Both the position numbers and the translations under genes were made by a program. The notes under the pieces were generated by a model. The model was not told the DNA's origin, searched no databases, and saw only the letters and a list, made by a program, of their open reading frames with translations. From positions 744,001 through 808,000 of the forward strand of contig JBBPFI010000001.1 of the NCBI GenBank assembly GCA_037974965.1: a stretch of DNA of 64,000 nucleotides. The letters are read 5' to 3'. Source of the DNA: Dacryopinax spathularia (Eukaryota; Basidiomycota; Dacrymycetes; Dacrymycetales; Dacrymycetaceae). Below, in pieces: positions 22,833-33,866 of the stretch. How positions within the stretch are numbered: position 1 is the stretch's first letter; each line of letters begins with the position of its first letter.

Positions 22833-24088
22833 TTATTGCTCCGCCTTCTCCTCCTTTGGCTTCCTCTTGACAGGCTTGACGGCCTTACGTCTCCTACCTC
22901 CAGCCATCGACGCAGCACCAGTAGGAAGCTTGCGCGTGCCGTTCCCGTTAACCTTGATTGTCGAGGCGTCGCTCTCCTCGTTCTCGCTCTCTGCCTTAGA
23001 CCCAGCCGGGGTAGAGGCAAAGCGCTGCACGATCGGCGCGACAGCAGCGCGCACGAGCGTAACAGGCCAAGTACGCGAAACAGCAGGCTTAAGAGGCACA
23101 CCCTCATCAAGCCTAACAGTGTCCTCCTCGTTCCCGCCCAGCTACACCCCTCATCAGCCCCACGTGTCCCAAACCATCACAATAGGGAGAAGTCACGCAC
23201 CAAGAAAACATCGTCCCCATGCACCAACACCTCTACCGCCCTGCTCCCCTCGCCCTCCCCAATCGGCACGCGCACTTTCCTGGGCCCTTCGAGCGGAGTC
23301 TGCTTGGGTCCCCAGGCGATCGTTCTCGCTTGGGCGATGAGCTTGCGCACGTGGTTGACTTCACGGCGGTATGTCATGCTTTGCACCAGGTACTGGAGTG
23401 CCGAGGAAAGGAGAACGAGGAAGAGGGAGACGCTAACGAGTCCTGGGCGATAGCGCGAGTAGTAATACCCGGTGCCTGTTCACAGGCATGTCAGCCAGGT
23501 GCGGGGGGAAAGAGTGAGGGATACGGGAGAGGGAAGGAGGGCGCACCTCGCCATTTCGGCACGCCGTTCTTGTAGAAGAAGTCGTATCTCTCTCTCCCTT
23601 CAGGATCGCGTAGGATCTTCGCTATCACCCCTAATCTCGCGAACCGCTCATGGATGCCTTTGACGTCGGGGTTCTTATCCGGACTATCCACTCATCATAT
23701 CAGCTTTGCTACCAGATACTGGGGCGAGAAGTGGGGAGGGGGGAGGAGAGGGACGCACTGCAGCTCCAAAGACTTCTTCCGGTACGCACGGCCGATCTCG
23801 GCGCTCGACGCTGTGGGCGGAACGTCCAGCCAGGAATAGAACGTCGTTCCTTTCCCTTCGGAGGCTTCGACTTCAGAGACGAGGTCGAATATCTCATAGT
23901 CTTCCTGTGCGCGAGAGGTGAAACGTCAGCGATGAGGCTCTTGCTTCCTCACTCTGCTGGAGCACGCACTTTTGTCCATCTGCCGTCTCTGGGGTCAGCA
24001 CACGAAAGCTAAGAGAGTGGGATGGTACTTACGCTAATACCCCACCAATAAAAGCAGGCGCTAACAATGCCAATGTAAATAGCTTCAT
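22833..24088 (-). CDS. ERJ5: ER membrane J-domain protein (Erj5-like)
   Basis: About seven exons run from ATG 24088 to the stop at 22833. A signal peptide (MKLFTLALLAPAFIGGVLA) leads into a J domain: TTFYSWLDVPPTASSAEIGR, AYRKKSLELH-PDKNPD with the HPD motif completed across an intron, then FARLGVIAKILRDPEGRERY. A short loop (GVPKWRG-TGYYYSRYRPG) follows, then a transmembrane segment (LVSVSLFLVLLSSALQYLV). The remaining tail is cytosolic, acidic then strongly basic, ending in KAVKPVKRKPKEEKAEQ. This arrangement, lumenal J domain, one membrane pass and a charged cytosolic tail, is that of yeast Erj5, which helps Kar2/BiP in protein folding in the ER. The intact HPD suggests an active co-chaperone. 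Confidence 0.87.
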
Positions 24089-24500
24089 TGTTGCAGTAAG
24101 AAAAGTAGAGGACCCTTGAGTAGGAAACCGCGACTTTTAGGCTGTAACGCGAACATTGGACCACGTGTAACTAACGCTTCTTCTTCCTGGCGGTGTTTGG
24201 CGTCAGGAGTTGTAATGAGTACCTTAGTCTTAGTCATCCGAAGATGGTTTGAATAGACCACGAAATATTGATGTCCAGCCAGGTGGAAGGAGTTTTGCAT
24301 GGCACATTTAGCCGCACGGTTTCAGACATACAGCTCGGACGTCCGACTCAGCAATTACGGCAAGCCTGGCTGGAAGCACAGTTGCACAAGGTCTCATTGC
24401 TGGTTGATGATCATACAAGATTAAGACACAAGAGGCAAAGATGGGAGAAATCGTCATGATACCATAAGATGAGGAAGATAAAATGAAGAGTCCAGTTCCC
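24089..24500. other. Intergenic region
   Basis: ERJ5 promoter side on the left and the DUF7330 3' end on the right. No gene or repeat recognised. Confidence 0.5.
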
Positions 24501-25447
24501 TCATTCCCCAAATATCTTCTTCACCAACCCCTCAACGAACCCCTCCACCACTCCCACCCCCGTCCAATACCCCACCCTAATCGGCCCACTCTCCGTCCGA
24601 ACAAAACACTCATCCCCCCTCCATCCCCCGCTCTCCGCACACGCCCTCCATTCCTCATAGGCCTCGTCGTCCATCTCTTTCGACTGCCCCGGGGAAACCC
24701 AGTATCGGCGGACGTCGCTGCTTTCTTCGAGGATACGGCAGTGGGAGCGGAGGGAGGTGGAGAGACTTATGGGGCCGTATTTTGTGCGGATCGTTAGGGG
24801 GCCTGTGAACCCAGTGGGGAGGGAGAGGTCCACTGGTCCAGACTCGGACCCGGCGGTCACGTGAAGTTTTGCAGTCTTCGCGCAGTCGGCCTATTCCTCA
24901 CGTCAGCTCTGCCGGCAAGGCCAAGAAGGCTAGAAGGGAGGAGACATACGATAGCCAGCTTCACCAACCCCCTCTCGCTCGTCCCGCTCAACTCTACCCG
25001 TCCCTTCAGATCCCCCGGCTCAAACACCCACACCCTAGCCACAAGCGGCCCATACCGCGTCTCAAGCTCCAAATTCTTCTTCGTCGTCCCCGGCGGACCT
25101 GGGAGCCTGGGGTCAACGACGAAGTTCTCCGTTATGGGGTGGTGCTCGCGGTAGATGTGGAGGTGGTTGTGTCGCGCTAGGTTTGGGATGGGGGTGCGTT
25201 CGGGAGGAGGGGGAGGGACTGAGGGGCCGGTAGTGTAGGGGGTGGGGTCGCCGGAGAGGATGTCGAGGTCTGTGTCGTGTGCTGCTCGAGGAGAGGAAGT
25301 TGGTGGTGGTGAGCTGCTCGCGGAGGGTGAGGTGGGGTCGGTGGGCGTGTATGGCGGTGGATCGGGTCCGTCGAACGAGGAAACGCTACTGCTCGCTGCC
25401 CCTGCTTGAGGTACAGGCGGCAATTTCTTGTCTTCAGTGATGATCAT
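24501..25447 (-). CDS. DUF7330-domain protein, paralogue 1
   Basis: Two exons (25447-24950, 24890-24501) give 295 aa. The N-terminus starts MIITEDKKLPP and is Pro/Ser-rich and disordered, with DPPPYTPTDP. The conserved part begins near GPSVPPPPPERTPIPNLARH with a basic N-L-IYR block, then ITENFVVDPRLPGPP, and after the intron LSLPTGFTGPLTIRTKYGPI, LEESSDVRRYWV and a C-terminal VRTESGPIRVGYW strand. Repeating 'G.v.v' beta-strand units suggest a beta-sandwich or adhesin-like fold, as described for this fungal DUF. No signal peptide or membrane segment is seen. It is paralogous to the gene at 27665-28591: same start (MIITEDK), same single intron position, same blocks. A TATA-like ggtatataacc lies upstream near 25504. 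Function unknown. Confidence 0.8.
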
Positions 25448-26207
25448 CTTGAGACTTATAGAAAGGTGTAGAGTTTCACTACATTTTGGTTCTGTGAGCG
25501 AGGAGGTATATAACCCGCTGCGCCAAGTGTGTGTTGCGGATCGGAAGGGAACGTGCGGGGAACGATGCGCCGCAGTCAGGGACAGTTCCGATGATGAGCT
25601 TGGCAGGCTGGGGACGTGACGGGGTCAACATCGTGCGCTTATTCCGCTGCGGTTACCTTCTTCTTTGCGCAGCTGCCGCAAGGTGTACATCAGTCTCGGC
25701 TCGTCGGGTTGAGAAGGAAGATTGTCATAACATTAGCGGCTAGAAGAAACCGGAAAGATGTAAGACATCCGAGTCACAACCTCTATTGTTCAACCCACCA
25801 ATAATACTCTTAGACTTGCAGATGACAGCAAACAGCCATCTTCCCAATGCCAAATCCAGCTAACGGTGCTCGCGCACCACATTTCTGGCTGCAACCTGGC
25901 TCGACTATTTGCACGGTCCACTCGATGAAGAAAGGCAGTGCAACAATCCGAGTCATTGGACATTTTAAACACAAGCGCGTGGCACAGTCACAGGAAAATT
26001 CGAGGAATACTACAGGGATGTTCGCCACACTTTACTCTGATCTCGTCGACTCACTGCTCCAAAGGTATGTTTCTGCTCACGTTGGAGGGCAAGTACTGTT
26101 AGTCTTCTCAGAAAGTCCGAGCTCGCGGTCCGTCCTGCAAGCTCGCTCCCTCTTTTGGCCACTCTGGCCGGGTCTATTGCTACAGCCTTCTCTTCCTCTC
26201 AACCTTG
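25448..26207. other. Intergenic region with possible first exon of the kinase relic
   Basis: Between DUF7330 paralogue 1 and the APH-type relic. A segment at about 26020-26066 (MFATLYSDLVDSLLQR followed by gtatgt) could be the first exon of the kinase gene, but its phase does not fit the next acceptor. Confidence 0.35.
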
Positions 26208-27034
26208 CAGAAAGCAAAGTTTGCGCTGCAATATCGCCTGATACCGGCTGTCGACCGTGTCTGGTCCTTTCCCGGCGACGTCGTTCTGAGGTCCACGACT
26301 CCGCGTGAACGCGATGCGACCATGTTCATCAGCAGCATCCCAAATCTGCCGGTTCCGCAGGTCTTGGATGGCGTGTAAATCCCCGTTTCGTGGCAATACA
26401 TCTTTCGCCGTGGGGAACTGCCCGGGCGAAGAATACGTCTTCTTCCTGATGACGAAACTCCCGGGAATACCACTCGATGACTTCAACGGCCGGCTTGATC
26501 TTCTCTCGGAGGAACAAGCGACCCGCCTTGGCTCACAACTCGGCGCCGTGTTCCGCCGGATTCGTCAGCTTGTCCCCCCCCCTCGCCTGCAATTTCGGGA
26601 ATCGGCAGTCGGGAATGTTACTCACACCTGTTCGCCTGGGACCCATTTGGACCGTTCCTCTCCGTCAGAGTCTTCAACAACGAGCACTGTATATGATGCG
26701 CCGCGCGCAGATTCGGGTTAAAGATCTCGGCATGTCTCCAATTCCCAAGCGGATGGACGATGAGCTGATCGTTTTTACCCATGGAGACCTCAAGCCGCAC
26801 AATATTCTTGTTGACGAGGACTTCAACCTGACGAGAGTGGTCGATTGGGAAAACAGCGGGATGGATGCCCAAGCACTGGGATGCCGCCTATGTAAGTGCT
26901 TGGACCTAGGTTTCCCCACGTCCTGCCTGATAGTCCTGTTAGGCTGGCTTCATGGCGGAGAACAATACGTGGGAGCTGATAGTCAAAATTGCTTTTCAGG
27001 GATGGAGGATGTATTGGCCATTGAGCAGAAGTGA
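26208..27034 (+). pseudogene. Frameshifted aminoglycoside-phosphotransferase-like (APH) kinase gene
   Basis: All landmark blocks of a fungal APH-family kinase are present but lie in different frames. VVLRSTTPRERDATMFISSI and LPVPQVLDG are in one frame. EEYVFFLMTKLPGIPLDDF follows in another, with no intron that could join them. FGPFLSVRVFNNEHCI is in a third, and MMRRAQIRVKDLG with the catalytic loop VFTHGDLKPHNILVD and VVDWE in a fourth step. The block GWMPKHWDAAY, before a gtaagt donor, needs yet another shift. A run of about ten C's at 26574-26583 lies near one break. The catalytic HGDxxxxN and metal-binding DWE residues survive. At least three separate shifts make a working protein unlikely. 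It sits between two DUF7330 paralogues on the opposite strand. Confidence 0.7.
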
Positions 27035-27664
27035 TATCCAGCCTGGGACCCATAATGCCGCGCGTTTTGGTGGGCGAGATGCACAACCGTATATGCGGCA
27101 TAACCAGCTCGTAGGGTGATTTGTCAATGGAACAGAACAATGACATCATCCACCTCTACAGTACAGGGACGAGTGAGAGACTGGGCCGCTCAAAGCACCC
27201 CGCGCGCTTCTGCTGTTTCCCCTTCCAGATCACTACTTTCAAACTGCAGGAATCCTTTCTTAACATTATCAGCCGAAGAGAAACGGGTTATCTTCTAGAA
27301 TGCCCTCGGGGACGGGCACCTTGTCTATAATGCCGTCCGACAGGAAATAAGCTAAAATGCCCTGCCGCACCGGGCTATCTCACGTCATGCGCGGTTCCTT
27401 TTCCCCATGCATGGTATTACGTGCGCACTTGCAGTATTGAAATGATATTTTATTGTAGAACAGTGTCTTGATGTGGAACGCTGTTAAGTGCGTGAGATGT
27501 AGACCTTGGCCCCTTATGTCCCATCTTGGAGAATAATATACAAAGTTCATTTATTGAACCGCAAGCGGTTGGTAACGAGAATTGGTGCATGTACATTGTT
27601 TATGAACCATGCGAGACAGAATAACCTCTACTGGTACAACCATCCCCATCTCCCCTAGCGACGA
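27035..27664. other. Intergenic region, AT-richer than its surroundings
   Basis: 3' flank of the kinase relic and of DUF7330 paralogue 2. Mildly AT-rich at 27400-27600. No gene, RNA or repeat recognised. Confidence 0.5.
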
Positions 27665-28591
27665 TCAGCCAAACAGCCGCTTAAAGAACCCCGCCGGCTT
27701 CTCCGGCGGCTCGCCCTCCCAGAATCCCACCTTCACGCTCCCATTATGGCTCCCAACCACGCACTCATCGCCGTCCCACTCTCCTTCGCCGGGCCACTCG
27801 CCCACCCAACACCTCCGGACGGTGCTGCTCTCGTCTAGCGTCCGAGTACGGGCTTTGAGCGACGGGTAGAGGGTCACGCCGCCGTTTTTGTGCGTTATTG
27901 TTAGGGGGCCGGTGAATTTCGGAGGGAGGTAGACTGTGACGGAGCCGTTGTGCGATTCGGCGTTGACTGAGATGGCCATTGTTCTGGGGCATTCGGCCTA
28001 CCCACAAGCAAATAGATTAGCGACTTCGCCTTGATACGGAACCAAGCAGGGAGGAGGAAAGAGACGCACAATCGAGACCTTCACGCTCCCATTCTTGCTC
28101 TTCGCGGCCATCTCCACCCGCCGCTTAACGTCCTCCCCCATCAAATACACCTTCGCACTAACGCTCCCATTACTGCTGAACAAATCCAGCGCCTTCTCCG
28201 GGCTTCCGGGCGGAGCCGGCAAGTTCGCGTCAATCACAAACGTATCCTTGATCGAGCTGTTGTCTCGGTGGATCCGGAGCCGGTTCTGTTTTGGCAGGTT
28301 GGGCGGGATGGGGTCGACCCATGCCGGCGGGACGGAGGGGCCGGCGGAGTAGTCCTCGGGGTCGCCGGCGAGGAGGTCGAGCGCTGGGTCGCGCGAGGTG
28401 GTCGCGACGCTTGGGCTGGCGGTCGCGCCGGCGTCAGAGTGCTCGTAGGGCGGTGGGTCGGCTTCGCCCTCTCCGTCTGGGTTCGCTGTGCTGCCTGAGG
28501 AGGAGGGAGCGGTGAAAGGGTTGTTCGACCCCTGGTCTTGGCGGACGACGGGGAGAGGCGATTTCTTGTCTTTGTCTTCGGTGATAATCAT
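27665..28591 (-). CDS. DUF7330-domain protein, paralogue 2
   Basis: Two exons (28591-28070, 27997-27665) give 284 aa. It starts MIITEDKDKKSPLP, then has a disordered Ser/Pro/Asp-rich part with EADPPPYEHSD. The conserved region has LAGDPEDYSAGPSVPPAW, NLPKQNRLRIHRDNSSIKDT and FVIDANLPAPPGSPEKALDL. Four 'NGSV' turns follow: SSNGSVSAKVYL, SKNGSVKVSI, SHNGSVTVYL and SHNGSVKVGFW. These regularly spaced turns suggest a repeated beta-hairpin. The intron position and the A-[DE]-C start of exon 2 (AECPRT; ADCAKT in paralogue 1) confirm common origin with 24501-25447. A TATA-like element (gatataaacccc) is near 28700. Cellular role unknown. Confidence 0.8.
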
Positions 28592-29231
28592 CTTAACAAC
28601 TTGGCTGTCAACAGAGGAGTAGGCTGTCCAGACAGTTCAAAGTTAAAATGAGAAAAGGGCGATGTTGATGTTGTTGAGCGATTCAGTGAGTTGTGGGGGC
28701 GATATAAACCCCGGGAATCCCGCAATGACTCAGGGTCCGGGTTGCGGCGTTGGTTCACCTTCTCCGCAGTTGGCGCTCGACGGGCGCGCCGCAGTTCGAG
28801 CTGCGCTCGAGAAGCAGTGTCCACAGATGGAGTACTCTGCCGGATGGACACGCGAAGAGCAGGAAGTGGATCATGAGGCAATTTGTTTTCGAATGGGCTT
28901 GGCTTTCCGGAACAATGGAGGAAAAGAGGGATTTTCGCGCCCAAAGGCATTGTCAAGGCGGGATATGCGAGTAGAAGTGTCCCTGCATGCGCCGATATAC
29001 GAGCGAGGATGCCTTGCGGGGGAGAGTTGATAGACTTGGAATGGAAGCTGTTGGGCGAACTGCTTGACGCAGACAACATATGCAATGACGTTGATATTCC
29101 GTAATGATCACACGACAACTTCTGAACTCCTGAACAGTTGTATTACGCCTAGTAAACGACAGTGATCAACGCCCCCTCAGTGTAAAAGAACCCAGTGTGA
29201 CAGTCTAAGCTGGACCAAGAGAGGAAGAAAA
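28592..29231. other. Intergenic region
   Basis: Promoter of DUF7330 paralogue 2 on the left and 3' flank of glutamine synthetase on the right. No gene recognised; overlapping ORFs at 28.66-29.1 kb have no motifs. Confidence 0.5.
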
Positions 29232-30433
29232 TCACGCCTTGTTGGCACCGACGTTCAGGCAGACGGTCTCAACAAGCGCAGCGGTAACACGGTACGGGTC
29301 GACGTTAGATGCCGGGCGGCGGTCCTCGAGGTAGCCGAAGCCCTTGGCCGCAACAGCGCGGGGAATACGGATGGATGCGCCACGGTTGGCAACGCCAGCG
29401 GAGAAGGTGCCGATGTGGCCGGTCTCGTGACGGCCGGTCAGACGGAGGTCGTTGTCCTCGCCGTAGACGGCAATGTGCTCGAGATGGCGCTTGGACAGCT
29501 TCTCGATCGCCTGCTCGATCACCTTCATGCCGCCCTCCTTGCGCATGGCCTCGGTGGAGAAGTTGGAGTGGCACCCAGCACCGTTCCAGTCGCCCTTGAG
29601 CGGCTTGGGGTGGAAGGAGACCTTGATGCCCCACTCTTCAGCGATGCGGACAAGAAGGAAACGGGCCATCCAGAGGTGGTCACCCATGTCGATACCCTCG
29701 CAAGGGCCGACCTGGAATTCCCACTGCGACGGCATAACCTCGGCGTTGATGCCCGAGATGTTGACACCGGCGTACAGACATGCGCGGTAGTGCGCCTCAA
29801 TCAGATCACGAGCGAAGACCTTGCCAGTCCCTGAATTCGCGGGAATACGTCAGTATATGCGCTACGTGGCACCACCTGACTCGAACTCACCGACACCGCA
29901 GTAGTACGGGCCCTGAGGACCGGGGAAACCGCCCTTGGGCCAGCCGTAGGGGGAGCCATCAACGTCGAACAGGGTGTACTCCTGCTCCAGGCCGAACCAC
30001 GGGTGCTCGTCCTTAGCCTGGTCCATGACCTTCTTCGCGTGGTGGCGGAAGTTGGTCCTGTTCGGGGTGCCGTCGTTGTTGTAGCACTCGGCAAGGACGA
30101 GGATGTTGTCACCACCCCGGAATGGATCACGGAAGATGGCAGCGGGGCGGAGGTAGACATCGGAATCGTGGCCAGGAGCCTGGTTGGTGGAGGAGCCGTC
30201 GAAGTCCCAAATCCGGAGCTCGTCGATGCTCTTGGGGACACCGGGGAGAGTGCAGGTCTTGCACCGGAGCCCGCCATCACCATCAATCCAGACGTCTGTA
30301 AGATGTATGCGTGTGATCAGCGCCAGCAATCACACTATTTGGGGTGGATGTGCTTACACTCAGCCTGGACCTTCTTACCCTGGTCGAGGGCAAGGTAGGG
30401 GGCAAGGAGATCCCTGTGTGCGGTGAAAGACAT
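29232..30433 (-). CDS. GLN1: Glutamine synthetase, eukaryotic type
   Basis: Three exons (30433-30358, 30295-29891, 29830-29232) give 359 aa, the usual size of fungal GSII. Visible blocks in order are [137 protein letters not shown], and [10 protein letters not shown]. Metal ligands (E in EQEYTLFD, E in [11 protein letters not shown]) and the ATP and glutamate sites are intact. The enzyme makes glutamine from glutamate and ammonia with ATP and is central to nitrogen assimilation. The mature protein is cytosolic, with no targeting signal at [10 protein letters not shown]. Regulation cannot be read from the sequence, although fungal GS genes usually respond to nitrogen supply. Confidence 0.98.
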
Positions 30434-31131
30434 TGTATGCGGTGTTGAGGGGGTGGTGGGGTGGATGGAAGGGATAAGGATGAAGGGTGTGAGGGAGGAA
30501 GGGAAGGGTGATGTGGAAGACGGTGACGGTGAGGATGATGGTTTTAAAGGGCCGAACAGCGAGGCCCTTCTCAGGGGGTGGGAAGGCACTGCGGGGCACG
30601 ACCGATATCAGACGCGCCCCAATCGCACGGCCTCCCCACCCAAACGGAGGTATAACGGAATCATTTACTGCACCCTGTTCCGGTCGACTGAATGAACTCC
30701 ACCGTCTCCGATTGGACCGATAAGCCACCGTCCGACAAGCGCCGTCCCTACCGCTTCAGGACACTCGCACCGAACGATGGATTGCTCTTGGTGTATCTGC
30801 AAATTTTACTACTTCATTGTTACACCGAGCTACTAGTGCAACCCTGACCTGCCAATAATGATTATCAGTGGGAGAACACGAGTTCATTGCGCCCTGAGTC
30901 TCGCAATGTAGTCCTAGCGTCCATTTCAGACACTAGTAATATCCCACCTGTTGCCTCAAATAAGGATATGCCTATTCGGTGGGACGCACAACGAAATATG
31001 AACGAACTTGGCGCCGCGCGTATGGCGATACACCGGGAAAAGTGTTTCCTTTTCGTCCGTCCCGAACGCGCCGTATGTCGGCTCGGCAACGTCCGGAGCG
31101 GACTCGGACTCCTCCACTCATTCCCCTATGG
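30434..31131. other. Intergenic region upstream of GLN1
   Basis: GLN1 promoter side with purine-rich leader near 30440-30540, then unremarkable sequence to the end of the next gene. No further gene recognised. Confidence 0.5.
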
Positions 31132-32643
31132 TTAACCGCCCCGGCGCGCCCGTTTCGGCGACGGCTCAGGGACCTCCGCCGCGCCTGTCTTCTCCGGCGG
31201 CGACGCCGGGCCTGGTGGTCCTGCTGACGGCGAGCTTGATTCAACAGGTGCGGGGGAGAAGGTCGTCTGCCCTCCAGCTGCGACTTCTCCTCCTCCCGAC
31301 AAGTCTTGCTCCACCGTCGTACTCCTTATAGGCGGACTACCGCCCGATTCCGTCGTGGGTAATTCCTTTCCGGCGGCTGGGGCTCCGGAAGCAGCTCCAG
31401 GTCGTAGTGCCAAGATGTCCGACAGTCGCATCTCCGCACGCTTGCCCCACCCTTCCACACTGGGACGGAATTCGCAGTACAGTCCATACCCCTTGTTGTT
31501 CAGGGTCTCTGGGCTGAATGATAACGAGAGAAGCCGCATAGCGCCAGTGACGTGGGGTAATGTTTGCCGCATGGCCCGATGGATATACCCGAAAGCGGTA
31601 ACCGGGTCCAATGGTTGCCCTCGTATTAGCCCTCTCCATTCTTCGTTCGGTAGTTGCATGACTGGTCTATCGGGAAGAAGTCAGAGCGAGCCAAGGCGAT
31701 TGCAGACAACTCTCTTACATTCTACAGAACTGTTAGTCTTGGAAATGGTAGAGGTTGAAATGGAATACCCACTTTCGGCCCATCAGAGTAACAAACGGTT
31801 GTGCAGACCCAACCGCACTCTCATGCTCCTTGGACTTCTCATATATGCCCAATGATATGCCTTTGGATGTGGCATTCATCTCCGTATATACCGACCCTGA
31901 AGGGAACGTTTCAGCGCATGCTTCCAAGGGCGACAACGCATGACTGACCAATGCTCAGCGCTTCTTCTCGCTTGAAACCCATGCGCTCGCACACTATGGT
32001 TGCCCATGCTGCCATTATTGGAGCACGGTTGATAACGACGGTTCTGGATTGAAGGGCCTTGCAAATAAGACGTTAGCAGATGTTGGCTCGCAACCAGCCA
32101 ATGGAGACGTGCATCCTCCTCCATAATCTCCCCGAAGTCTAAACTGGCATATTCCGATGCCTTGCCCTTCGAAGGCCCGTCCAGGAAGTCATCGTCTCGT
32201 CGTCGCTTTCGAGGTGTCGGTTTCTGTATCGTTCCTCAGGACCATCTTCAGCAGTATCGATACTGCAGTGCGCACCGAAGAAGATGCCAACTCCGGCTCA
32301 GGCACAGGCTGCTGACTCTCAACCTCTTTCGCCTTGTACCCCGCCTTCCGTAGCGCAGCCATAAACTTCATCCTTTGATCCTTATCCTCAATCTTCAGCG
32401 CCGTGAGCTTAGGGATCGTAAGCGTCGACAGCTTCTGCGGGGTGTTGTATTCTTTAAATCTGGAAGAGGCTGGGTTTGCTCTGAGTTCATTCATGCCAGT
32501 TGGCTGCGGACGCACATTTTGGAGGCGATGGACATGCTGTCTTGCATTGAGAGACCGCCGCCATTGAGCATCTTTAGGAATGCAGGTAGGGTCAGCGGTA
32601 CAGCCGACAAGTGGCCTGGTACTTGTGCCTTTTTGGGAGGCAT
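31132..32643 (-). CDS. Conserved fungal protein of unknown function, MPPKK start
   Basis: Six exons can be joined in frame from ATG 32643. The N-terminal part (MPPKKAQVPGHLSAVPLTLP, then LKMLNGGGLSMQDSMSIASK and FKEYNTPQKLSTLTIPKLTA) looks like a small helical domain. A basic patch (KPTPRKRRRDDD) suggests nuclear location. The conserved core reads VVINRAPIMAAWATIVCERM, GFKREEALSIG, YTEMNATSKGISLGIYEKSK and QPFVTLMGRK, then EEWRGLIRGQPLDP, YIHRAMRQTLPHVTGAMRLL and EFRPSVEGWGKRAEM. The tail is Pro/Ser-rich with a basic end (PSPKRARRGG). I recall this core arrangement from unnamed fungal proteins, but no function is known to me. Junctions were chosen to keep the core continuous; the last acceptor (cgatag at 31670-31667) is the least certain. 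Confidence 0.72.
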
Positions 32644-32830
32644 TGTGGACAGCTGCCCCGTACGGTCGACCGCGACAGAGGCAGAGGAGGAGGGCACACG
32701 ACAAATAGGCGCGCACAGTCATCGACTCGTCCGCTTCCGAGCGCGCTTCACGAACAGGGACGCGTCGAAGACCGGCGGGCAACCACCCAAACTACCGTTG
32801 CATTTACCTTCTCACCCACAAACCAAAAAC

Positions 32831-33352
32831 ATGCCGCCTAGAAGCAGAGCAGCCACGCCGATGCGAAAGCCTGCCGAGATACCTGAAGACGCTCCTCCAA
32901 CCGCGAGCATGTTCGACCCCGACAGGCAACAGGCACCACGGACGCCCGGTCCATCTTCTCGAGGACTGGGCAGCGTCGGCCTCGCAGCAGCTACTAGCAC
33001 ACCTGCCAACTTCGTGCCAGATGGTATGTCTCATTGAAGATTGAGTTGAAAGATCTTTGCTGACTGTCACCTTGTAGCATCCGACAACTCCTTCCGCTCT
33101 GCCATCCTCAGCGCCTCCCAACTGAACATCACCCCCCAACGACCCGGCCTAGGACCAGCGGACGACACGACACTCGATTTCTCCCCTACACCCTCCGCGG
33201 GCTCACAAGGCACGGTACAAGAACGAGCTCCTCAAGCCGTTACGCAACGAAGTACGCCTAAGCCGAGAGGTGTGATTATTCGTGAGGATCCGGGGATGGT
33301 GTCGTGTTTCGACCCGAAAGATGAGGCTTTGTACAAGTTATGGGTGGGATGA
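32831..33352 (+). CDS. Small conserved-looking hypothetical protein
   Basis: Two exons (32831-33023, 33078-33352) give 155 aa. The sequence is Pro/Thr/Arg-rich with likely phosphorylation-type TP motifs (ATPMRKP, RTPGPSSR, STPKPRG). It has an ordered-looking end, GVIIREDPGMVSCFDPKDEA followed by LYKLWVG. No domain is recognised. The gene starts 187 bp from the divergently transcribed gene ending at 31132, so they share a promoter region. The low-complexity first half and short motif-like tail suggest an adaptor or cell-cycle type protein, but that is a guess. Confidence 0.6.
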
Positions 33353-33866
33353 GATCGACGGTAGATATGTCAGATGTGCGAGGGAATGTCACATTGTAGG
33401 ATATTAGGCGTTACTACGCCAGATTGGAGGGCGGGGCGTGACATGGGCCAATTATGCTAGCTAGGGTGCATATATGCAGCTCGGAGAGCGTTCAGGCATA
33501 TCCTGACCGTACCTCTAGGAACGGTGAGGGACACAGCCCATAACCTGGTCTAATTTCCATGTGGATTTGTGGGATATCGGTTCACAGATTTGAGCCGGAC
33601 AATAATAATGTTAGTTAGCTGGCGTATGGCATTTTCGGATATGTAACGGAATTCCGATGCATTCAAATATTGTTCGTCCCGAATTAGGGGACCAACATCC
33701 TTCTCCCAATCCGACAATTACGGCTCTTCGATCCGCCAACAGCCATAATCTCACCATAAATAGTTGGGGTTCGGCACAGTGATCGCCGCCAGCACCGTCT
33801 CCATCCAGCTCTCCACCAGCGAGAGCCTCTGCTTTCTTTCCCGACATCTGCCTCCCCTTCCATTGT
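33353..33866. other. Intergenic region
   Basis: Holds one exact copy of the decamer GCATATATGC at 33468-33477. Otherwise nothing is recognised. Confidence 0.5.

Noticed and set aside
28662-29030. 122-codon + strand ORF upstream of DUF7330 paralogue 2
   Set aside because: Overlaps several other open frames in the promoter region and has no domain features.
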